Shown here piece after piece: positions 1 through 5,221 of a DNA stretch of 5,240 bases. The stretch's first letter is position 1. Each line of letters starts with the position of its first letter. Source of the DNA: Planctomycetota bacterium (GTDB lineage Bacteria; Planctomycetota; Phycisphaerae; Phycisphaerales; UBA1924); NCBI GenBank assembly GCA_023429345.1, contig JAEYVB010000312.1, positions 1 to 5,240 on the forward strand. The letters are read 5' to 3'. The position numbers and the translations under genes are program-made. The notes beneath the pieces were generated by a model, which had not been told where the DNA came from, ran no database searches, and was given only the letters and a program-made list of their open reading frames with translations.

Positions 1-350
1 GAGACCGCCTCTACGGCACGGAATGAGGGGGGAGAACTCCGCCATTGGTGTGATGAATGAAACGCGGAGGGAACTTCTCGCAAATTCGCCCCGAACTTCC
101 GGTGGAAATGCTGTTGCACAATGCCCGCGCTTCGGTTACTTACGGGACGATCGCACGAGCACGTTCCGCAACGACCTTCATGGGGCGTCCAGAAAACCCA
201 CCCACGCCGCATCGTGAGGGAGCCGCGGGCATCGGTCGGGGCCGAATGAGGAAGCCTTAAGGGTTTGTCAGGCCGGGCGACCAGCGCATGGGGGTACAGT
301 CTCCGCCCGATACGGACCGGCCCGAGGGGGGACCGAGCGACAGCGGCGGC
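1..350. other. Upstream region with no supported gene
   Basis: I see no convincing gene here. Two overlapping plus-strand frames (23-217 and 57-260) are open, but they lack the strong C/G third-position bias of every real gene in the window, resemble no family I recognise and have no well-placed ribosome binding site. Base composition is visibly less GC-rich than in the genes downstream. The only local symmetry I noted is the 8-bp palindrome CCTTAAGG at 255-262, which may be chance. The stretch is best read as the intergenic region ahead of the response regulator. Whether the gene to the left points toward or away from it cannot be told from this window. Confidence 0.55.
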
Positions 351-365
351 GACTGGCGACCAGTC
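351..365. promoter_or_regulatory. Short perfect inverted repeat upstream of the response regulator
   Basis: GACTGG and CCAGTC form a perfect 6-bp dyad around a 3-base centre (CGA), ending 27 bases before the GTG start at 393. A loose -10-like TCAAAT (364-369) touches its right arm. The dyad could be an operator over the promoter or a small 5' leader hairpin. The site is short enough to be chance, and no regulator is identified. Confidence 0.3.
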
Positions 366-380
366 AAATCTGTTCATGTC

Positions 381-385
381 GGGAG
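381..385 (+). promoter_or_regulatory. Shine-Dalgarno site for the response regulator
   Basis: GGGAG lies 7 bases before the GTG at 393 and supports that codon as the start. It is the only start in the window with a clear purine-rich ribosome binding site. The in-frame ATG at 288 has none at a good distance and would add a 35-residue low-complexity leader. Confidence 0.55.
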
Positions 386-392
386 CGTCACA

Positions 393-851
393 GTGAATGA
401 ACGACCCGGACAAGCCATGCTCATCGTCGAGGACAGCGAGGAAGACTTCCAGGCCTTCATGCTCGGCCTGCGCCGCGCCGGCCTCGATGTCCCCGTGCAC
501 CGCTGCACCGACGGCGATGAGGCCCTCGATTTCCTCCATCGCCGCGGCGCCTACGCGGGGGAGTGCGCGCCCCGGCCCAGCGTCGTGATACTGGACCTCA
601 ACCTCCCCGGCACCGACGGCCGCGCGGTCCTCGCCGAGATGAAGACCGAGAAGACCCTCCGTTCCATCCCGGTCGTTATCTTCACGACCTCGAACGAGAG
701 CCGCGATGTCGATGTCTGCTACCGCTCCGGGGCCAACGCCTACGTCCAGAAGCCCATGGAGCTCCGCGCCTTCATGGAGGCGGTCAGCGTCGTGGGCCAG
801 CACTGGTGCAAGCTCACCACCCTCCCCGAGGACGAGTCTCTCCGGGGCTAA
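393..851 (+). CDS. Single-domain response regulator, Rcp1-like receiver
   Basis: This is a 152-residue stand-alone receiver (REC) domain with no output domain. It is expected to accept a phosphoryl group from a histidine kinase in the cytoplasm and signal by protein contact. Visible hallmarks are the acidic pair E13-D14 in LIVEDSEED, the phospho-acceptor D68 in ILDLNLPGTDG, the switch threonine T98 or T99, and K120-P121 before the last helix. The insert around LDFLHRRGAY and the ending HWCKLTTLPE match the cyanobacterial phytochrome regulator Rcp1 group, whose members are usually about 140-150 residues. The GTG start is chosen from the GGGAG site and family length. ATG 417 is a shorter option that begins at the first beta strand, and ATG 288 a longer one. 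No kinase gene is present, so the partner is unknown. Family call is confident; the physiological signal is not inferable. Confidence 0.9.
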   Translation: MNERPGQAMLIVEDSEEDFQAFMLGLRRAGLDVPVHRCTDGDEALDFLHRRGAYAGECAPRPSVVILDLNLPGTDGRAVLAEMKTEKTLRSIPVVIFTTSNESRDVDVCYRSGANAYVQKPMELRAFMEAVSVVGQHWCKLTTLPEDESLRG

Positions 852-898
852 ACCCCGAAAACAGGCGAGATCCAGCGCCGTGGGCCGATCATGATTCG

Positions 899-1789
899 GT
901 GAACCCCCGGGCTCAAACTCCGCGCTGGCTCTGGATCGCACTCCTCGCGCCCCTCGCCGGCTGCACCATGCCCAGCATCCCCGCCCCGTGGGAGCCCTCC
1001 GAAAACCAGGCCGCCGAGCCCGTCGAGTTCGCCCCGCCCGCCCCCACCGGCCCCCAGTGGACCCGCATCGGCTCGTCCGTCCGCGGAAAGCCCATCCGCA
1101 CCACCACCATCGGCAGCGGCCCCAGACGCATCTACGTCATCGGCGGCATGCACGGCGATGAGCCCGAGGGCCCCGCCGCCGCGGCCATCCTCCCCGAGAT
1201 CTTCGAGGGCGTCACCCTCGAATCCGCCACCATCCGCATCCTCGCGGACATGAACCCCGACGGAACCGCCGCCCGCACCCGCTACAACACCCGCGGCGTC
1301 GACCTCAACCGCAACTGGCCCGCCAAGGACTACATCCCCGGCGACGGCAAGATCAGCGGCCTCCGCGCCGCCAGCGAGCTCGAAACCGTCGTCGTCCACA
1401 AGGACCTCGCCGCCTTCAAGCCCGACGTCGTCATCGTCATCACCAGCAGCGTCCGCGGCCCCGTCATCGGCTTCGAGGGCCAGTCCCAGATGGTGGCCTA
1501 CGAGTTCGCCGCCGCCGCCCGCCGTGAAGAGCCGCGATGGCGGCTCGTCCCCGACCGCTGGAAGCCCAGCCCCGGCTCCGCCGAGTCCTACGCCTGGCTC
1601 AACCTCAAGAAACCGGTCCTCAGCGTCGAGCTCCGCCGCGGCGAAGATCCCGAGACCAACGCCGCCGCGCTCCGCTCCGGCCTCCTCGCCGTCGCCGCCA
1701 TGCCCGAGCTCCAGCCCCCGCGCCCCCGGCCCGCGTCCACGCCCGTGGCCAAACCCAGGCCCGCGCCCCGGCCGGCACCCACCCGCTGA
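899..1789 (+). CDS. Lipoprotein related to M14 / MpaA-type zinc carboxypeptidases
   Basis: The 296-residue protein starts at GTG with a lipoprotein signal: a short basic n-region, a hydrophobic run WLWIALLAPLA and lipobox LAGC, with C22 as the expected lipidated residue. A Pro/Glu linker follows to about residue 50. The catalytic-type domain covers about 54-265: GGMHGDEPEG supplies zinc ligands H85 and E88, GVDLNRNWP supplies substrate-binding N137 and R138, and VELRRG supplies the general-base position E244. These motifs match the M14 group that includes murein peptide amidase MpaA and succinylglutamate desuccinylase-like proteins. The usual third zinc ligand, a histidine in an S-I-H-S-type strand, aligns with T182 in VIVITSS, so full peptidase activity is uncertain. 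The C-terminal 24 residues are a Pro/Ala/Arg tail. An envelope location is likely. Acting on cell-wall peptides is a family-based guess. Confidence 0.8.
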   Translation: MNPRAQTPRWLWIALLAPLAGCTMPSIPAPWEPSENQAAEPVEFAPPAPTGPQWTRIGSSVRGKPIRTTTIGSGPRRIYVIGGMHGDEPEGPAAAAILPEIFEGVTLESATIRILADMNPDGTAARTRYNTRGVDLNRNWPAKDYIPGDGKISGLRAASELETVVVHKDLAAFKPDVVIVITSSVRGPVIGFEGQSQMVAYEFAAAARREEPRWRLVPDRWKPSPGSAESYAWLNLKKPVLSVELRRGEDPETNAAALRSGLLAVAAMPELQPPRPRPASTPVAKPRPAPRPAPTR

Positions 1790-1821
1790 ATGCCGCGCTC
1801 CGTCGATCGCCCTCGCGCCGG

Positions 1822-1827
1822 TAGGAT
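1822..1827 (+). promoter_or_regulatory. -10-like TAGGAT box, possible leaderless start
   Basis: TAGGAT lies exactly 5 bases before the ATG at 1833 and no Shine-Dalgarno sequence is visible. A -10 hexamer at this distance would place transcription start at or next to the A of the start codon. No convincing -35 hexamer is seen about 17 bases upstream. The box supports ATG 1833 as the start. Confidence 0.4.
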
Positions 1828-1832
1828 CGCCC

Positions 1833-2417
1833 ATGCGCGCCGCCGTCTTCCTCGATCGTGACGACACGCTGATGGAGGCCAACGCCCTCCCCATGCCCCC
1901 GCCCCCCGCCAAGGCCGGCGATGTCGTGGATCCCGCGCTCGTCCGGCCCCTCCCGGGCGCTGCCGCCGCCTGCCGCGCCCTCCGGGAGGCCGGCTACGCC
2001 CTCGTCATCGTCAGCAACCAGGGCGTCGTCGCGCGCGGCGGGGCCACATGCGGAACGGTCGAGACCGTCAACAGCCGCCTCCGGGAACTTCTCGAACGCG
2101 AATCCGCCTGGGATACCAACTCCGGCCCGCTCATCGAAGCCTTCTACTACTGCCCCTACCACCCCCGCGGCACGGTCCCCGAGTTCGCCCGCGAGCACCC
2201 TTGGCGTAAGCCCGCGCCCGGCATGATCCTCGCCGCGGCCGCCGACCTGGGCCTCGGCCTCGCACGCTCGTGGTTCATCGGCGATGCGCCCCGCGATATC
2301 GAGGCCGGCCTCGCCGCCGGCATCCCCGCCGACCGCTGCCTCCTCGTCGGACCGGGCGCCCCCCTGCGCGGAGTCGCCGATGCCGCGGACCGGATTCTCC
2401 GCTCGTCTCCCGGCTAG
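1833..2417 (+). CDS. HAD-IIIA phosphatase, GmhB-like
   Basis: This 194-residue cytosolic enzyme belongs to the HAD subfamily IIIA phosphatases, closest in layout to GmhB, which removes the 7-phosphate of D-glycero-D-manno-heptose 1,7-bisphosphate, and to histidinol-phosphatase. Motif I is FLDRDDT, with nucleophile D8 and acid/base D10; the usual DxDGT has become DxDDT. Motif II is S61 in VSNQG, motif III is K126 in WRKPAPGM, and motif IV is GDAPRD with D151 and D155. Spacing across the GmhB zinc loop is kept exactly, but against E. coli GmhB only the first cysteine remains (C107); the other ligand positions are Y109, H122 and W124, so structural zinc is probably lost. The gene sits 43 bases after the M14-like gene and just before a heptosyltransferase-type gene, which favours a sugar-phosphate substrate. 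The exact substrate is inference. Confidence 0.85.
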   Translation: MRAAVFLDRDDTLMEANALPMPPPPAKAGDVVDPALVRPLPGAAAACRALREAGYALVIVSNQGVVARGGATCGTVETVNSRLRELLERESAWDTNSGPLIEAFYYCPYHPRGTVPEFAREHPWRKPAPGMILAAAADLGLGLARSWFIGDAPRDIEAGLAAGIPADRCLLVGPGAPLRGVADAADRILRSSPG

Positions 2418-2420
2418 CCT
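2415..2420 (+). promoter_or_regulatory. -10-like TAGCCT box overlapping the preceding stop codon
   Basis: TAGCCT begins with the TAG stop codon of the HAD gene and ends 9 bases before ATG 2430. If it works as a -10 element, transcription would start around 2426-2427. That would exclude the GTG at 2421 as a start and leave ATG 2430 with a leader of only a few bases. No -35 element is evident. Confidence 0.3.
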
Positions 2421-2429
2421 GTGCACCCG

Positions 2430-3470
2430 ATGCGACTCCTGGTCGTCATGCCCTCCTGGGTCGGCGATGCCGTCATGGCAACCCCCGCCCTGCGCCTGCT
2501 GCGGAGCTCGCTCCCGGGCGGCTTCATCGGCGCGCTCGTCCGCCCGGGGATCGACGAGGTCCTCGCCGGGACAGACTTCTTCGACGAGGTCCACATCGAG
2601 CGCGCCGCCGGTGTCATGGGCCCCAAGCACGCCGCCGCCAAGGTCCGCCCCCGACGCTACGACGCCGCCCTCCTCCTGACCAACTCCTTCTCCACCGCCC
2701 TCATCACCCGCATCGCCGGAATCCCCCGCCGCGTCGGCTACAACCGCGACGGCCGCGGCATGCTCCTGACCCAGCGCCTCGAAGCCCCCAGGCGCCCAGA
2801 CGGCCGATGGTCCCCTATTCCCGCCGTCAGCTACTACCACCACGCCGCCCGCGCCCTGCTCGACCCTTCCATCCTCACCCCGCCCACGCCCGCCCTCCCC
2901 GCCTCCGCGCGGATGGAACTCGCCACCACCCCCGCCGAAGAGGCCGCCGCCGACGACCTGCTTTCCCGCGCCGGCATCGCCCCCGGCGCCCCCTTCGCCG
3001 TCCTCAACCCCGGCGGCAACAACCCCGCCAAGCGGTGGCCCCCCGACCGCTTCGCAGCGGTGGGGGCCCACCTCGCAAGCGTTCACCACCTGCGCATCCT
3101 CGTCAGCGGCTCCCCCGCCGAGGCCGACCTCTGCGCCGCGATCGTCGCGCAGACCCCCGGGTCCGCCAGCCTCGCCTCCCTCGGCCCGCGCCTCGGGCCC
3201 CTGAAAGCCGTCGTCCGCCGCGCCCGCATCATGATCACCAACGACACCGGCCCGCGCCACATCGCCGCGGCCTTCGGCATCCCCGTCGTCTCCCTCTTCG
3301 GCCCCACCGACCACCGCTGGACCACCATCCCTGCCCCCGCCGGCGAGGCGGTCCTCCTCGCCGACCCGGCGCTCCCCGAAACCGAGGTGGCCGACGACCA
3401 CGTCGAGCGCTGCCGCATCGAGCGCATCGCCACCGGGTCCGTGATCGCCGCCGCCGACCGCCTCCTCTGA
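2430..3470 (+). CDS. Glycosyltransferase family 9, ADP-heptose:LPS heptosyltransferase type
   Basis: The 346-residue length is near that of E. coli WaaF (about 348). The protein has the two Rossmann-like halves of GT9 (GT-B fold) enzymes. The N-terminus MRLLVVMPSWVGDAVMATPALRLL matches the WaaF start, with D13 at the position of the proposed catalytic base in WaaC. The C-terminal half has LNPGGNNPAKRWP (192-204), the donor-binding region, and NDTGPRHIAAAFG (271-283) followed by VSLFGPTDHRW, the signature of heptosyltransferases. Such enzymes transfer heptose from an ADP-sugar to lipid A-core acceptors at the inner face of the cytoplasmic membrane. Start: ATG 2430 aligns with the family N-terminus; the in-frame GTG at 2421 would add three residues. 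The gene follows a GmhB-like phosphatase, consistent with a heptose or related core pathway. The actual sugar and acceptor are not provable from sequence. Confidence 0.9.
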   Translation: MRLLVVMPSWVGDAVMATPALRLLRSSLPGGFIGALVRPGIDEVLAGTDFFDEVHIERAAGVMGPKHAAAKVRPRRYDAALLLTNSFSTALITRIAGIPRRVGYNRDGRGMLLTQRLEAPRRPDGRWSPIPAVSYYHHAARALLDPSILTPPTPALPASARMELATTPAEEAAADDLLSRAGIAPGAPFAVLNPGGNNPAKRWPPDRFAAVGAHLASVHHLRILVSGSPAEADLCAAIVAQTPGSASLASLGPRLGPLKAVVRRARIMITNDTGPRHIAAAFGIPVVSLFGPTDHRWTTIPAPAGEAVLLADPALPETEVADDHVERCRIERIATGSVIAAADRLL

Positions 3471-3493
3471 CCCGCCATCGCGGCGCTCCCCGC

Positions 3494-3499
3494 TACCCT
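3494..3499 (+). promoter_or_regulatory. -10-like TACCCT box, possible leaderless start
   Basis: TACCCT ends 5 bases before the GTG at 3505, the same spacing as TAGGAT before 1833. It is also the same hexamer as the one before the putative gene at 5222. There is no ribosome binding site. Its last T is the first base of the alternative TTG start at 3499, so the box argues for GTG 3505. Confidence 0.4.
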
Positions 3500-3504
3500 T
3501 GGCC

Positions 3505-4452
3505 GTGCCCCGACCGCTCGTCATTCAGACCGAGGACCTCGACGCCGAGCCCGCCGCATGGCTCTCCGAGCGCTGCGAGCTCGTCCGCCGCGGCCCCGAC
3601 GAGCACGGCTTCGAGGACCTCCTCGCCCGCGCCCAGGGGCTCATCGTCCGCACCTACACCCGCGTCAACGCCGCCATGCTCGGCAAGGCCCCGAGCCTGA
3701 GAGTGGTCGGCCGCGCCGGCGTCGGCCTCGAGAACATCGATATCCCCGCCTGCCGCGCCCGGGGCGTCGAGGTCGTGCACACCCCCGGCGCCAACACCCG
3801 CGCCGTCGTCGAGCTCGTCACCGCCCTCATGCTCGACGCCCTGCGCCCGCGCATGCAGCTCATCCGCCCCCTCGAGACCGAGCACTGGCACCAGATCCGC
3901 CGCGAGTTCGTCGCGCGCCGCGAGCTCAACGAGCTCACCCTCGGCATCTACGGCTTCGGACGCATCGGCTCGCAGGTCGCGCGCGTGGCCGAAGCGCTGA
4001 ACATGCGCACGCTCTACTGCGACCTCCGCGGCATCCCCGCCGCCGACCGCCACAGCGCCGAGCCCGTCGCGCGCGAGCGGCTGCTCTCCGAGAGCGACAT
4101 CCTCACCATCCACGTCGACGGCCGCGAGTCCAACCGCAACCTGCTGGACGCTCCCGCCTTCGCGCAGCTCAGGAACTCCGCCGTCTTCATCAACACCAGC
4201 CGCGGCTTCGTCGTCGACGCCGACGCCCTCGCCGCCTACCTGCGCTCGCACCCCGCCGCCCAGGCCCTCATCGACGTCCACGACCCCCAGGAGCCCTTCG
4301 GCGACGCCTACCCGCTCCTCAACCTCCCCAACGCCCGCCTCTACCCCCACCTCGCCAGCGGCACCGCGGCCGCCAAGCGCAACATGTCCTGGGTCGTCCG
4401 CGACATCTGGCGCGTGCTGAACAACGAAAGACCCGAGTTCCCCGCTCCCTAG
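3505..4452 (+). CDS. D-2-hydroxyacid dehydrogenase, phosphoglycerate dehydrogenase-like
   Basis: This 315-residue cytosolic NAD-dependent enzyme of the D-isomer 2-hydroxyacid dehydrogenase family has its substrate domain at both ends and its nucleotide domain in the middle. VGRAGVGLENIDI (68-80) and the following TPGANTRAVVEL match the phosphoglycerate dehydrogenase substrate region. GxGxxG is G150-F-G152-R-I-G155, and the acidic residue after the second strand is D173, consistent with NAD preference. The catalytic set is complete: R233 in NTSRG, E263 in DPQEP and H282 in PHLASGT. It lacks the C-terminal ACT regulatory domain of E. coli SerA (about 410 residues), so serine feedback through ACT is not expected. 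It may make 3-phosphohydroxypyruvate for serine synthesis, or act as a glyoxylate/hydroxypyruvate reductase; sequence alone does not decide. GTG 3505 is preferred over TTG 3499. A hairpin repeat begins one base after the stop codon. Confidence 0.88.
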   Translation: MPRPLVIQTEDLDAEPAAWLSERCELVRRGPDEHGFEDLLARAQGLIVRTYTRVNAAMLGKAPSLRVVGRAGVGLENIDIPACRARGVEVVHTPGANTRAVVELVTALMLDALRPRMQLIRPLETEHWHQIRREFVARRELNELTLGIYGFGRIGSQVARVAEALNMRTLYCDLRGIPAADRHSAEPVARERLLSESDILTIHVDGRESNRNLLDAPAFAQLRNSAVFINTSRGFVVDADALAAYLRSHPAAQALIDVHDPQEPFGDAYPLLNLPNARLYPHLASGTAAAKRNMSWVVRDIWRVLNNERPEFPAP

Positions 4453-4471
4453 CACGGGCATCCTGCCCGTG
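4453..4471. repeat. Palindromic repeat copy 1 (CACGGGCA / TGCCCGTG hairpin)
   Basis: Arms CACGGGCA (4453-4460) and TGCCCGTG (4464-4471) pair perfectly over 8 bp with a 3-base loop, starting directly after the dehydrogenase stop codon. Translated on the minus strand this unit gives the peptide HGQDARA. I recognise that peptide from spurious small ORFs in planctomycete and verrucomicrobial genomes, which suggests a dispersed REP-like element. It may help end transcription, but no T-run follows as an intrinsic terminator would need. Confidence 0.65.
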
Positions 4472-4482
4472 TGACTTGACGT

Positions 4483-4506
4483 GACACGGGGATCCCTGCC
4501 CGTGTC
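4483..4506. repeat. Palindromic repeat copy 2 (GACACGGG / CCCGTGTC hairpin)
   Basis: Arms GACACGGG (4483-4490) and CCCGTGTC (4499-4506) pair over 8 bp around the loop GATCCCTG. The core is a variant of copy 1 (ACGGGGATCCCTGCCCGTGT against ACGGGCATCCTGCCCGTGT). The two copies lie 11 bases apart and fill most of the gap between two convergent genes, so the pair could serve as a bidirectional, rho-dependent or processing-type 3' end. Confidence 0.6.
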
Positions 4507-4515
4507 CCCCCGGGC

Positions 4516-5076
4516 TCACCCCCCGAGCGGCTTGCTCAGGATCACGCTCCGGTAGTTCGTGTACGGCCACTGCCAGTACTCGACAAACCCGTACCCCCGC
4601 CGCTCATAGAACGCCCTCAGCGCCGCATCCGGCTCCGCCATCGAGAGCCCCAGGTGCGCCGCCCCGCACGCCCGCGCCCGTCGCTCTGCCATGTCCAGCA
4701 GCAGCCCGCCGATCCCCTTCCCCTGCACATCCGGGTCCACCGCGAACTGCGAAAAACTGTCGACATCGCGCCGCGAGAACCACGGCGGCCCCTTCGCATC
4801 CTCCACCTCGTGGAACAGGATCGTCCCCACCAGCCGCTCGCCATCCCCGCCGGGCAGCACCGCCACGTAGCACTCCCCCGAGGCGCACCGCTTCGCGGTC
4901 GTCTCCACATCCTGCCGCCCCGCGAGCGGGCGCAGCCCCATCTCCACCTGCGCCCGGTAGGCGCGGTGCAGGAGCGACGTCAGCTCCCCCAGCGAATCGG
5001 TGGGCAAGAGCCGACGCACGAAAACCTCACCGGGTTGGACGGGCGCGAGTGCCGCGGCCCCTGCAATCATCGACAT
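4516..5076 (-). CDS. GNAT-family N-acetyltransferase
   Basis: From ATG 5076 the protein is 186 residues and forms one GNAT domain, which transfers an acetyl group from acetyl-CoA to an amine, in the cytoplasm. The domain begins at VFVRRLLPTDSLGELTSLLHRAY (from about 18). The acetyl-CoA pyrophosphate loop is Q118-G-K-G121-I-G123 after QFAVDPD, FYERRGYGFVEY follows with Y157 as a likely general acid, and the end TNYRSVILSK is shared by a subgroup I recognise but cannot tie to a substrate. Start choice: ATGs at 5139, 5097, 5076 and 5070 are all in frame. The longest runs through an AT-rich dyad with atypical codons, and the family domain begins close to 5076, which also has a TACTGT box 7 bases upstream, so 5076 is preferred; 5097 is the main alternative. 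The gene is convergent with the dehydrogenase. Confidence 0.87.
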   Translation of the reverse strand: MSMIAGAAALAPVQPGEVFVRRLLPTDSLGELTSLLHRAYRAQVEMGLRPLAGRQDVETTAKRCASGECYVAVLPGGDGERLVGTILFHEVEDAKGPPWFSRRDVDSFSQFAVDPDVQGKGIGGLLLDMAERRARACGAAHLGLSMAEPDAALRAFYERRGYGFVEYWQWPYTNYRSVILSKPLGG

Positions 5077-5083
5077 GGCGGAA

Positions 5084-5089
5084 ACAGTA
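5084..5089 (-). promoter_or_regulatory. -10-like TACTGT box for the acetyltransferase
   Basis: On the minus strand TACTGT lies 7 bases before ATG 5076, with no Shine-Dalgarno sequence. It fits the TAnnnT pattern seen before other starts in this window. No -35 hexamer is visible at 17 bases (5107-5112). With transcription starting near 5076, the AT-rich dyad at 5116-5137 would lie at about -41 to -62. Confidence 0.3.
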
Positions 5090-5115
5090 CGGTTCATCGG
5101 CCCGACGGGTCGCCC

Positions 5116-5145
5116 GCATAAAGATGAATCTTTATGCATTTATGC
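5116..5145. promoter_or_regulatory. AT-rich operator-like inverted repeat with a third half-site
   Basis: GCATAAAGAT (5116-5125) and ATCTTTATGC (5128-5137) are perfect 10-bp inverted arms separated by GA. A further TTTATGC at 5139-5145 repeats the heptamer of the right arm after one base, giving three copies of GCATAAA/TTTATGC in 30 bp. This AT-rich island stands out in very GC-rich DNA and lies between the divergent starts at 5076 (minus) and 5222 (plus). It looks like a binding site for a dimeric or multimeric regulator. The inner TGAAT-cttt-ATGCA (5125-5138) resembles the arginine-repressor box pattern TGnATnnnnATnCA, but that link is speculative. Confidence 0.6.
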
Positions 5146-5209
5146 AGAGCCCCGCGCAGCCGCCTCCGAGCGCCCTCCCGCCCCCCATCCGCAATATCCG
5201 CCCTCCGAC

Positions 5210-5215
5210 TACCCT
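5210..5215 (+). promoter_or_regulatory. -10-like TACCCT box before the putative gene at 5222
   Basis: TACCCT lies 6 bases before GTG 5222 and is identical to the box before the dehydrogenase gene. It is the main reason for proposing that a gene starts at 5222. No -35 element or ribosome binding site is visible. Confidence 0.35.
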
Positions 5216-5221
5216 CCCCCC

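Noticed and set aside
114..142. Possible sigma-70 promoter with TTGCAC as -35
   Set aside because: At 16-17 base spacing the downstream hexamers (TTACTT, TACTTA) match TATAAT poorly.
23..260. Two short plus-strand open frames upstream of the response regulator
   Set aside because: Codon third positions do not follow the window's strong C/G bias, and there is no family resemblance or well-placed ribosome binding site.
288..392. Extended N-terminus of the response regulator from ATG 288
   Set aside because: The extra 35 residues are low-complexity and absent from the family. GTG 393 has a GGGAG site at good spacing and gives a normal length.
843..857. CGGGG / CCCCG hairpin over the response regulator stop codon as a terminator
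   Set aside because: It has only a 5-bp stem and no T-run on the plus strand. Overlap with coding sequence makes chance likely.
848..3524. Long minus-strand open frames (848-1912 and 1620-3524) over the M14, HAD and GT9 genes
   Set aside because: They are Gly/Ala/Asp-rich shadows produced by GC-rich plus-strand genes, with no recognisable motifs. The plus-strand frames carry full family signatures.
2270..3700. Plus-strand 476-codon frame rich in Arg and Pro
   Set aside because: It overlaps three recognised genes in another frame, and its composition is the usual out-of-frame product of GC-rich codons.
4319..4570. Minus-strand 83-codon frame containing SHGQDARARE
   Set aside because: It is a spurious frame made by the palindromic repeat and by the antisense of flanking genes. 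It is useful only for recognising the repeat type.
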